DNA of 28,415 bases, taken from NCBI GenBank assembly GCA_900541495.1, contig UQKC01000033.1:1-28415 (forward strand). Direction: 5' to 3'. Every line of letters starts with the position of its first letter. Position 1 is the first letter of the stretch. The position numbers and the translations under genes were made by a program. This DNA is from an uncultured Ruminococcus sp. GTDB taxonomy: Bacteria; Bacillota; Clostridia; Oscillospirales; Ruminococcaceae. This document shows positions 22,335 through 28,415 of the stretch, in pieces. The notes beneath the pieces are model-generated. The model was not told the DNA's origin and did no database searches. It saw only the letters and a list, made by a program, of their open reading frames with translations.

Positions 22335-23501
22335 TCACTTCTTGATAACTCTTACCTTGATAACAGTATCAACAGCAGAAAGCTTTGCAACAACATCGTC
22401 GCTTACGTCGCCTGCAACATCGAGGAGAGTATAAGCGTAGTCTTTCTTGGACTTGTTGAGCATATTGTCGATGTTGAGTCCAGCATCGCCGAGTGCAGTT
22501 GTAAGAGCGGAGATAACAGCAGGAACATTCTTATGCATTACGCAGATCTTTGTTCCTACAGCGTTCATCGAAGCATCAGGATAGTTTACGGAGTTCTTGA
22601 TATTGCCGTTTTCGATGTAGTCGATGAGTTCGAGAGCAGCCATTTTAGCGCAGTTGTCCTCGGATTCAGGTGTGGAAGCACCAAGGTGAGGAACAGCGAT
22701 AACGCCCTTTGCACCGAGAACTTCATCAGACGGGAAGTCAGTGATGTAAGCTGCTACCTTGCCGCTTTCGAGTGCAGGGAGGATAGCGGAGTTGTCAACG
22801 AGTTCGCCTCTTGCGAAGTTGAGTACACGAACGCCGTCCTTCATTGCAGCGATAGCATCGGCATTGATAGTGCCCTTTGTATCAGCGTTGAAAGGAACGT
22901 GGATAGTTACATAATCAGCGGCAGCGTAAAGATCCTTTACATCTGCAACAGTCTTAACGGACGGGTCAAGGCTGAGTGCTGCCTTAACGGAGAGGAACGG
23001 GTCGTAGCCGACAACTTTCATACCGAGAGCGATAGCAGCATTGGCAACGAGAACACCGATAGCGCCAAGTCCGATAACGCCGAGAGTCTTGCCCATAATT
23101 TCAGGACCCGCGAACTGGGACTTGCCCTTTTCTACCATTTTGCCGACCTCTGCGCCGTTGCCCTTGAGGGTCTGTGCCCAGATCATAGCATCGGGGATCT
23201 TTCTTGATGTAAGAAGAAGACCTGCGATAACGAGTTCCTTAACAGCATTAGCGTTTGCACCGGGTGTGTTGAATACGCAGATACCCTGCTCTGCGCACTT
23301 GTCAACGGGGATATTGTTTACGCCTGCGCCTGCACGGGCAATAGCAAGAAGATTCGAGCCGAATTCCATATCGTGCATAGCAGCGGAACGTACCATGATA
23401 GCATCAGGGTTAGCAACTTCATCAGCAACGGTATACTTAGCTGTATCGAAGTTATCCGTGCCATACTTAGAGATCTTGTTCAATGTTTGAATATTGTACA
23501 T
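22335..23501 (-). CDS. serA: D-3-phosphoglycerate dehydrogenase (short form with ACT domain)
   Basis: 388 aa. Oxidises 3-phosphoglycerate to 3-phosphohydroxypyruvate with NAD, the first step of serine synthesis. N-terminal half with ARAGAGVNNIPVD, Rossmann motif TLGVIGLGAIG near residue 140, substrate/catalytic segments NFARGELVD (Arg) and VPHLGASTPESEDNCA (His with downstream SE). After a short linker the last 70 or so residues form a single ACT-type domain (HKNVPAVISALTTALGDAGLNI), often a serine-feedback site. GGAGG lies 9 nt before ATG. It follows serC on the same strand after 488 bp of repeats, so cotranscription is possible but unsure. Confidence 0.97.
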   Translation of the reverse strand: MYNIQTLNKISKYGTDNFDTAKYTVADEVANPDAIMVRSAAMHDMEFGSNLLAIARAGAGVNNIPVDKCAEQGICVFNTPGANANAVKELVIAGLLLTSRKIPDAMIWAQTLKGNGAEVGKMVEKGKSQFAGPEIMGKTLGVIGLGAIGVLVANAAIALGMKVVGYDPFLSVKAALSLDPSVKTVADVKDLYAAADYVTIHVPFNADTKGTINADAIAAMKDGVRVLNFARGELVDNSAILPALESGKVAAYITDFPSDEVLGAKGVIAVPHLGASTPESEDNCAKMAALELIDYIENGNIKNSVNYPDASMNAVGTKICVMHKNVPAVISALTTALGDAGLNIDNMLNKSKKDYAYTLLDVAGDVSDDVVAKLSAVDTVIKVRVIKK

Positions 23502-23520
23502 TTCAGTTTACCTCCAATGC

Positions 23521-23613
23521 GGGGAAGCCCCCGCGGGCGATTCGCGCCACGCTTCACTTCGTTCCGCTCGTTTTCGTCGGAAATAAGTTTACGTTCGCGA
23601 AAACAGTTTGTTT
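23521..23613. repeat. Tandem repeat copy 1 between serA and serC
   Basis: Starts GGGGAAGCCCCCGCGGGC and runs through CACGCTTCACTT, TTTTCGTCGGAAATAAGT and GTTCGCGAAAACAG. It is about 93 bp with 3 differences from copy 2, 119 bp away. It contains short self-complementary parts (CCCGCGGG, GGGGAAGCCCC). Confidence 0.85.
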
Positions 23614-23639
23614 AAAACTTGACAGATTTTTTTGGGGGT

Positions 23640-23732
23640 GGGGAAGCCCCCGCGGGCAATTCGCGCCACGCTTCACTTTGTTCCGCTCGTTTTCGTCGGA
23701 AATAAGTTTACGTTCGCGAAAACAGTTCGTTT
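23640..23732. repeat. Tandem repeat copy 2 between serA and serC
   Basis: Second copy of the 93-bp unit. The 26-nt spacer (TTGACAG, then a T-run and GGGGGT) is not repeated after copy 2. Non-coding; no transposase or target duplication is visible. Confidence 0.85.
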
Positions 23733-23751
23733 TTAAACTTAAAAATAAAAT

Positions 23752-23937
23752 GCAGGGGACTGTATCTGCGCCCCGTCTGTGCCGAATAAGGTCTAAACGG
23801 GACGGGAAACCCGTCCCCTACAATTGAATTTGAATAAAAGGGGCAATATAACGGGCGGACATGGAATCCGTCCCTACGGAATCTCAAAATTATTCGGCAC
23901 AACCGTTTTAATGCGGGACGGAAAACCCATCCCTACA
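23752..23937. repeat. Cluster of GC-rich hairpin repeats
   Basis: Three units related to those near 6037: GGGACGGG-AAA-CCCGTCCC (23799-23817, perfect), GGGCGGACATGGAATCCGTC (about 23851-23870) and GGGACGGAAAACCCATCCC (about 23915-23933). Each is followed by CTAC or TAC. The rest of 23502-23989 has no gene I can support. Confidence 0.6.
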
Positions 23938-23989
23938 TTTTCACGCAGCTTCGCCAAGCACAATAATTCCGAATCCATAATTCCGAATT

Positions 23990-25078
23990 TTACTTAAGGT
24001 TTTCTGCCTCAAACTTCTTCATGAACTCAACGAGCTTTTCAACGCCCTCGATAGGCATAGCATTGTAGATAGAAGCTCTCATACCGCCAACAGTTCTGTG
24101 ACCCTTAAGGTTCTCAAAGCCTGCAGCCTTTGCTTCCTTAACGAACTTAGCGTCGAGGTCAGCATCGCCTGTTACGAAAGGAACGTTCATGAGCGAACGG
24201 TCTTTCTTTTCAACAGTGCCCTTGAAGAGCTTACTCTGGTCGAGGAAATCATAGAGGATAGCGGCTTTCTTTTCGTTGTGAGCCTTCATAGCTTCAAGTC
24301 CGCCCATCTTCTTTATCCACTTGAATACCTTGCCGCAGATGTAGATGCCGTAGCATGGAGGTGTGTTGTAAAGAGAGTTGTTGTCAGCGTGAGTCTTATA
24401 CTGGAGCATTGTCGGTGTGTTCTCAACATAAGGCTTTTCGGGGATAAGGTCTTCACGAATGATAGCGATAACAACGCCTGCAGGACCTACATTCTTCTGA
24501 ACGCCGCCGTAGATAACACCGTACTTTGTTACGTCGATAGGTTCAGAGAGGAAGCAGGAAGAAACGTCAGCGATAAGTGTCTTGCCCTTTGTGTTTGGGA
24601 GTTCCTTATACTTTGTGCCGTAGATAGTGTTGTTTTCGCAGATATAAACATAGTCTGCATCGTCATCGATAGGAAGATCGGAGCAGTCAGGGATATAGGA
24701 GAAAGTCTTGTCTGCGGAAGAAGCGATAGCATTAGCCTTACCGTACTTCTGAGCTTCCTGCCAAGCTTTCTTAGCCCACTGACCTGTGATTATGTAATCG
24801 GCAACACCGTTCTTCATAAAATTCATAGGTATCATAGCGAACTGCTGTGAAGCGCCGCCCTGGAGGAAGAGGACCTTGTAGTTGTCAGGGATATTCATAA
24901 GTTCGCGGATATCCTTTTCAGCGGTCTGAATGATCTCTTCAAAAGCCTTTGAGCGGTGGGACATTTCCATAACGGACATACCTGTGCCGTTGTAATCAAG
25001 CATTTCTGCAGCTGCTTCTTTAAGAACTTCCTCAGGAAGTACAGCAGGGCCTGCACTGAAGTTGTAAACTCTGGACAT
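23990..25078 (-). CDS. serC: Phosphoserine aminotransferase
   Basis: 362 aa from ATG 25078 (MSRVYNFSAGPAVLPEEVLK), the conserved N-terminus of SerC; GGAGG lies 8 nt upstream, so the few extra in-frame upstream codons are leader. PLP enzyme converting 3-phosphohydroxypyruvate and glutamate to phosphoserine. Conserved parts: FLQGGASQQFAMIPMN, TGQWAKKAWQEA, DVSSCFLSEPID, and PLP Lys195 in GGVQKNVGPAG, then the C-terminal GHRTVGGMRASIYNAMP. Own consensus promoter. With serA downstream it provides two of the three steps to serine; no serB-type phosphatase gene is recognised here. Confidence 0.97.
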   Translation of the reverse strand: MSRVYNFSAGPAVLPEEVLKEAAAEMLDYNGTGMSVMEMSHRSKAFEEIIQTAEKDIRELMNIPDNYKVLFLQGGASQQFAMIPMNFMKNGVADYIITGQWAKKAWQEAQKYGKANAIASSADKTFSYIPDCSDLPIDDDADYVYICENNTIYGTKYKELPNTKGKTLIADVSSCFLSEPIDVTKYGVIYGGVQKNVGPAGVVIAIIREDLIPEKPYVENTPTMLQYKTHADNNSLYNTPPCYGIYICGKVFKWIKKMGGLEAMKAHNEKKAAILYDFLDQSKLFKGTVEKKDRSLMNVPFVTGDADLDAKFVKEAKAAGFENLKGHRTVGGMRASIYNAMPIEGVEKLVEFMKKFEAENLK

Positions 25079-25135
25079 ATTAAAAGCCTCCAATAATAGT
25101 ATTACAAAATAAAAAAGTGAAACTATACTTTTATA

Positions 25136-25163
25136 TTATAAACCCAAAAGAAAATATTGTCAA
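25136..25163 (-). promoter_or_regulatory. Promoter of serC
   Basis: Minus strand: TTGACA (25163-25158), 16-nt spacer, TATAAT (25141-25136). The leader is about 50 nt; no riboswitch or T-box is seen. Confidence 0.85.
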
Positions 25164-25266
25164 GGCTAAAGCGGCTAATATTTATCACTTCACCACGGCA
25201 AATTCAACGATATTTGCAATAATAAATTGTGCATTATGCAAACTTAGTTAAATTCGGAATGCGGAA

Positions 25267-25614
25267 TTACCTCCAAAAACCGCCCTTGTGGAAATTTTCA
25301 TTTCCGAGCGGAGTTGCGGTAAGCTTGAAGATGACACAACCGTCGGGACAAACGATAGTCTTGCTGTATTTGCCGTCACCGCCGAGGTTTGTTAAGTCGC
25401 CGCCGCTCCTGACAGCCTCCACGAGCGGATAGAGCATCATCATGGTCTTGCTGCATATCCCATAGCCGTCCTTGTTCACGGGACAGCCGTATGTGCAGGT
25501 GTATTTGTCCCCTATCTCCTCGCCGTTCCGACAATAATGCTCGGTGCTTTCTCCGCGGAGAAAGCCCGTTACTTCGACATTGAATTCATATTCCTCTGCG
25601 TACCATTTTTTCAT
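25267..25614 (-). CDS. TIGR04076 family protein
   Basis: 115 aa, full length for the family. Conserved blocks: MKKWYAEEYEFNVEVTGFLR, HYCRNGEEIGDKYTC, YGCPVNKDGYGICSKTMMML, RSGGDLTNLGGDGKY, VCPDGCVIFKLTATPLG. Six or so conserved cysteines (CRNG, CTYGCP, CSK, CPDGC) suggest metal or cluster binding, but no activity is established for the family. AAAGGAAC is about 6 nt before ATG. It stands alone, 43 bp upstream of nothing but the broken doc gene end. Confidence 0.88.
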   Translation of the reverse strand: MKKWYAEEYEFNVEVTGFLRGESTEHYCRNGEEIGDKYTCTYGCPVNKDGYGICSKTMMMLYPLVEAVRSGGDLTNLGGDGKYSKTIVCPDGCVIFKLTATPLGNENFHKGGFWR

Positions 25615-25657
25615 AGCGGTGTTCCTTTCCGGATGTCAGATTTTTTATTCTGCGTTC

Positions 25658-26031
25658 TCAATTGTGCAGGCTTAACCATACTGTAAGCTTTTCCGCACTC
25701 ATTTTCCCGTTTGCAAGCGACAAACCTATTTCTATAAGCTCTGTTTGGGTACATTCTATTTCAACACCGTTAAGTTCAAGAAAAACAAGCATTGTGTGAA
25801 CGCCTATTCTTTTTTTCCGTCTATGAACGGGTGATTTGCAACAAGAGAATAACCAAGATGGGCGGCTTTTTGTATAAGAGCAGGATACAGATCATTTCCG
25901 TCAAAAGTTTGAAAGGGCGATTCAAGTGCAGATTCCAACGATCCGTTATCTCTAACGCCGTCTGTTCCTCCGGTCGCTTCGATAAGTGAGCTGTGGATAG
26001 AAAGTACCTGTTCCTCAGTCAGCCTTATCAT
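25658..26031 (-). pseudogene. doc: Frameshifted Doc (Fic-fold) toxin
   Basis: The first frame (MIRLTEEQVLSIHSSLIEAT, GVRDNGSLESALESPF, AAHLGYSLVANHPFIDGKK) stops early at a TAG. From the next frame the protein continues RIGVHTMLVFLELNGVEIEC and ends LTVWLSLHN at TGA 25658. Together they give a normal Doc of about 124 aa. The break is at the seven-A run (25810-25816): restoring one T (GGAAATAAAAGA) recreates the canonical Fic motif HPFIDGNKR exactly. Doc phosphorylates EF-Tu in the known phd-doc system. Its ATG overlaps the antitoxin stop (ATGA). Natural decay, phase-variable slippage and a base-calling error are all possible. Confidence 0.85.
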
Positions 26032-26270
26032 TTTGCCAACTCCTTATACGCTTCAAGATTTTTTGCGATAAGTCTTTTTGATATTTCAGCCACATCTTCA
26101 TCATCTGCTGTCTGAACCTTTTCAACCTCCGAAAATTCAAGAACGATATACCTCGGAACATTGTTTTTCATTATAACAGCCGAGCCGTTCTGATCGACAA
26201 GTCTTGCAACCTTTGAAAAATTCTGATTTGCCTCTGTTATTGATACAAGTGAATTCGTATTTACCGTCAT
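26028..26270 (-). CDS. phd: Phd/YefM family antitoxin
   Basis: 80 aa from ATG 26270 (MTVNTNSLVSITEANQNFSK); an earlier ATG at 26279 abuts the AAAGGAG site and is rejected. N-terminal Phd/YefM DNA-binding and dimer fold (VSITEANQNFSKVARLVDQNGSAVIMKNNVPRYIV cut at usual places), then an acidic and basic helical tail for toxin binding. It should neutralise Doc and repress its own operon. It appears intact although the toxin is broken. Own promoter TTGAAT-17-TATAAT. Confidence 0.9.
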   Translation of the reverse strand: MTVNTNSLVSITEANQNFSKVARLVDQNGSAVIMKNNVPRYIVLEFSEVEKVQTADDEDVAEISKRLIAKNLEAYKELAK

Positions 26271-26299
26271 AAATAACATCTCCTTTCCTTGTTATTTAT

Positions 26300-26328
26300 A
26301 TTATACTCTATTTTTAGGATAAATTCAA
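26300..26328 (-). promoter_or_regulatory. Promoter of phd-doc
   Basis: Minus strand: TTGAAT (26328-26323), 17-nt spacer, TATAAT (26305-26300). The -35 overlaps the last codons of the truncated ATPase gene. A short TAGG/CCTA inverted pair lies in the -35/spacer. Confidence 0.75.
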
Positions 26329-26573
26329 CCTATTTTTATATTGTTATAAAAAAGAGGAGAAAGCTCTGCCTCAGCTAAAGCTATTATCCACGCTTCCTCG
26401 GACATTATCTCATTCAACCTGCACACAAGCTCTTCGTGTGTGATATGAGTTCTGTCAGCGCGCCAATACAGATTATCAATATGGAACAGCCTGATCTTTG
26501 TCAGCAAAGCCAATTCCCGTGAGAAGCAGCTTTTACCTGCCCCGGGTGAACCGATAACAATTATCTTTTTCAT
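26325..26573 (-). pseudogene. Truncated P-loop ATPase (FlaR / topology-modulation-like kinase)
   Basis: 82 aa where the family is about 170. Walker A GSPGAGKS at residues 8-15, then HIDNLYWRADRTHITHEELVCRLNEIM and AWII, matching the first half of FlaR-type adenylate-kinase-like proteins. After AWII the usual DGNY continuation is lost and an unrelated ALAEAELSPLFYNNIKIG runs to a stop at the phd promoter. The lid and C-terminal half are missing, so no activity is expected. No clear Shine-Dalgarno site. It may be a short but expressed protein; truncation by arrival of phd-doc is an inference. Confidence 0.65.
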
Positions 26574-26599
26574 AATATTTTCTGCCCAAAATCCATATA

Positions 26600-26631
26600 C
26601 AAAATCGGACGGATATAAAAGTCCGCCCGAT
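26600..26631 (-). terminator. Terminator after fhs
   Basis: ATCGGACGGA (26604-26613) pairs with TCCGCCCGAT (26622-26631) with one mismatch. On the minus strand TTTTGTATA follows. It lies about 30 nt past the fhs stop. Confidence 0.8.
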
Positions 26632-26657
26632 GAAATATTTTAATCAATAATTACGCA

Positions 26658-28328
26658 TCAGAAAAGTCCCGAAATATTACCGTTACTATCGCAGTCAATT
26701 TTAAGTGCCGCAGGAGCTTTCGGGAGTCCCGGCATTATCATGATATCGCCCGTGAGCGCAACTACGAAGCCTGCGCCTGCGGAGAGCTTGAGATCTCTTA
26801 CTGTGATAACGAAATTCTCGGGCTTGCCGAGCTTCGTCGGGTCATCGGAGAGCGAATACTGCGTCTTCGCAACGCATACCGGAGTTCCGCCGAAGCCAAG
26901 GTCTTCGATCTCTTTGAGTGCCTTTTCTGCCTGCTTTGTGAAGATAACTCCGTCTGCACGGTAGATCTCCTTTGCAATGGTATCAAGCTTTTCCTTGATA
27001 GAAAGCTTCTCGTCATAGAGATAGTGGAAGTTGTTCTCTGCTGTTTCAATAGTATCGCAAACTTTCTGTGCAAGGTCCGTGCCGCCCTCGCCGCCCTTTG
27101 CGAAAATTTCTGCGAGCGAAACAGGGGTATTGAGTTCTGCACAAACCCTCTTTATAACTTCGATCTCTGCATCGGTATCTGTGTGGAAACGGTTGATAGC
27201 AACAACAACGGGCAGACCGAACTTGTGCATATTTTCAATGTGTGTTTTGAGGTTGACAACGCCCTTTTCGAGTGCTTCAACATTCTCTGCAGTAAGCTCT
27301 GTCTTTGGAACGCCGCCGTTGTATTTGAGCGCTCTGATAGTTGCAACGAGAACTACGCAGGACGGCTTCAAGCCGCCGAATCTGCACTTGATATCGAAAA
27401 ATTTCTCTGCGCCGAGGTCAGAGCCGAAGCCTGCCTCTGTGATAGCGTAATCGCCGAGTTTAAGAGCAAGCTTTGTTGCACGAATCGAGTTACAGCCGTG
27501 CGCGATATTGGCAAATGGACCGCCGTGCATGATCGCAGGGTTGTTTTCAAGCGTCTGAACGAGGTTCGGCTTGACAGCGTCTTTGAGGAGAGCTGTCATT
27601 GCGCCCTCTGCGCCGAGGTCGTGAGCATAAACGGGCTTGCCGTCGTATGTATAAGCAACAAGTATCTTTGAAAGGCGCTGTTTGAGGTCTGCAAGGTCGG
27701 AAGCGAGGCAAAGGATAGCCATAACTTCGGAAGCGACTGTAATTCTGAAGCCGTCCTGGCGTGGGATACCGTTGACCTTTCCGCCCATGCCGATAACGAT
27801 GTTTCTGAGCGCTCTGTCGTTCATATCAAGGCAGCGGTCGATCATGATCCTTCTCTGGTCGATGCCGAGAACGTTGCCCTGCTGCATATGGTTATCGAGA
27901 AGTGCGCAGAGGAGGTTGTTTGCGGCTGTGATAGCGTGCATATCACCCGTGAAGTGGAGGTTGATATCCTCCATAGGAACTACCTGTGCATATCCGCCGC
28001 CTGCTGCGCCGCCCTTGATGCCGAAAACAGGTCCGAGCGAGGGTTCACGGAGTGCGAGAACTGCCTTTTTGCCTATCTTAGCCATGGCTTCGGTAAGACC
28101 TACGGAAATAGTCGTCTTGCCCTCGCCTGCGGGTGTAGGATTTATCGCTGTAACAAGGATAAGCTTGCCGTCGGGGTCATTCTTTGTCTTGGCAAAAAGC
28201 TCCTCGGAGAGCTTTGCTTTATAGTGTCCGTAAGGTTCAATTTCATCCTCTGTGATGCCAAGCTTTGCTGCGACCTCTGTGATTTTGAGCATTTTTGCCT
28301 GCTGTGCGATCTCAATATCTGTAAGCAT
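26658..28328 (-). CDS. fhs: Formate-tetrahydrofolate ligase
   Basis: 556 aa from ATG 28328, full family length. Makes 10-formyl-THF from formate, THF and ATP, feeding purines and one-carbon flow, and the methyl branch where the Wood-Ljungdahl pathway exists. N-terminal helices (MLTDIEIAQQAKMLKITEVA), P-loop PTPAGEGKTT, REPSLGPVFGIKGGAAGGGYAQV, FTGDMHAITAANNLL, EAGFGSDLGAEKFFDIKCR and the C-terminal SAGAGFVVALTGDIMIMPGLP are all present. GGAGG lies 8 nt before ATG; in-frame codons upstream are not conserved. Followed by its own terminator. Serine genes nearby fit one-carbon metabolism, though they are separate units. Confidence 0.98.
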   Translation of the reverse strand: MLTDIEIAQQAKMLKITEVAAKLGITEDEIEPYGHYKAKLSEELFAKTKNDPDGKLILVTAINPTPAGEGKTTISVGLTEAMAKIGKKAVLALREPSLGPVFGIKGGAAGGGYAQVVPMEDINLHFTGDMHAITAANNLLCALLDNHMQQGNVLGIDQRRIMIDRCLDMNDRALRNIVIGMGGKVNGIPRQDGFRITVASEVMAILCLASDLADLKQRLSKILVAYTYDGKPVYAHDLGAEGAMTALLKDAVKPNLVQTLENNPAIMHGGPFANIAHGCNSIRATKLALKLGDYAITEAGFGSDLGAEKFFDIKCRFGGLKPSCVVLVATIRALKYNGGVPKTELTAENVEALEKGVVNLKTHIENMHKFGLPVVVAINRFHTDTDAEIEVIKRVCAELNTPVSLAEIFAKGGEGGTDLAQKVCDTIETAENNFHYLYDEKLSIKEKLDTIAKEIYRADGVIFTKQAEKALKEIEDLGFGGTPVCVAKTQYSLSDDPTKLGKPENFVITVRDLKLSAGAGFVVALTGDIMIMPGLPKAPAALKIDCDSNGNISGLF

Positions 28329-28415
28329 ATCGTTATCCTCCAATATTCTTCCTAAAATATTTTTGGGGTTCTCTAAAAACCGGAACACGAGCAAATTTTC
28401 GTTGGGACTTTGCGC
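28329..28415. other. Upstream region of fhs, cut by the window edge
   Basis: No gene seen. CTCTAAAAACC at 28371-28381 is identical to the inner part of the MITE terminal repeat at 5832-5842, so a relative of that element may start here and run off the window. No promoter for fhs is visible in these 87 bp. Confidence 0.35.

Noticed and set aside
23521..23732. CRISPR-like array
   Set aside because: Only two long (93-bp) repeats with one 26-nt spacer and no cas genes; repeat and spacer sizes do not fit.

Overview
The window looks like a chromosomal segment of an anaerobic Gram-positive Clostridia member, most likely Oscillospiraceae (Ruminococcus-like). That placement is an inference. It rests on a six-gene Rnf complex in the order C-D-G-E-A-B, a Firmicutes-type L10 leader, strong Shine-Dalgarno sites, near-consensus sigma-A promoters, formate-tetrahydrofolate ligase, and small proteins of TIGR04076 and DUF4190 type. 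No tRNA, rRNA, CRISPR array or complete insertion sequence was seen.

Layout. (1) 38-2390, minus: a three-gene operon encoding a histidine-phosphatase-fold protein whose nucleophile His is Asn, a DUF975-like membrane protein, and an RluA-type pseudouridine synthase starting at TTG. (2) 2776-3483, plus: an XRE-type regulator with a consensus promoter, followed by a possible small structured RNA. (3) 3870-5769, plus: apbE, a NusG domain II protein and a Gx-type membrane protein, possibly expressed from a leaderless mRNA. (4) 5770-6374: a 197-bp MITE with 20-bp perfect inverted ends and TA flanks, GC-rich hairpins, and an inverted repeat around the rnf promoter. (5) 6381-11566, plus: rnfCDGEAB, closed by a strong terminator. 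(6) 11662-11950: remains of a YefM-YoeB toxin-antitoxin pair. (7) 12019-16251, minus: glgP, a remnant of a Zn-motif gene end, then rplJ-rplL under an L10 leader with an attenuator. (8) 16251-18773, minus: a D-Ala-D-Ala carboxypeptidase, a DUF4190-like protein and a membrane protein. (9) 18964-22115, minus: two tandem orphan sugar-type solute-binding lipoproteins, one with a perfect cre match over its -35. (10) 22335-25078, minus: serC and serA, separated by a 119-bp tandem repeat and more GC hairpins. (11) 25267-28328, minus: a TIGR04076 protein, phd with a frameshifted doc, a truncated P-loop ATPase, and fhs at the right edge.

How the genes fit together. ApbE transfers FMN to Thr in (S/T)GAT motifs, and both expected targets, RnfD (TGAT) and RnfG (TGAT), lie a few kb downstream. 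The plus-strand half of the window is therefore close to a self-contained flavinylated, ion-translocating ferredoxin:NAD oxidoreductase locus. The right half is central metabolism (glycogen breakdown, sugar binding, serine and one-carbon synthesis). Serine made by SerA/SerC is a main source of one-carbon units on tetrahydrofolate, and Fhs supplies them from formate. Gene decay and small repeats cluster in the gaps: two broken toxin-antitoxin modules, one truncated ATPase, one gene-end remnant, one MITE and several copies of a GC-rich hairpin.
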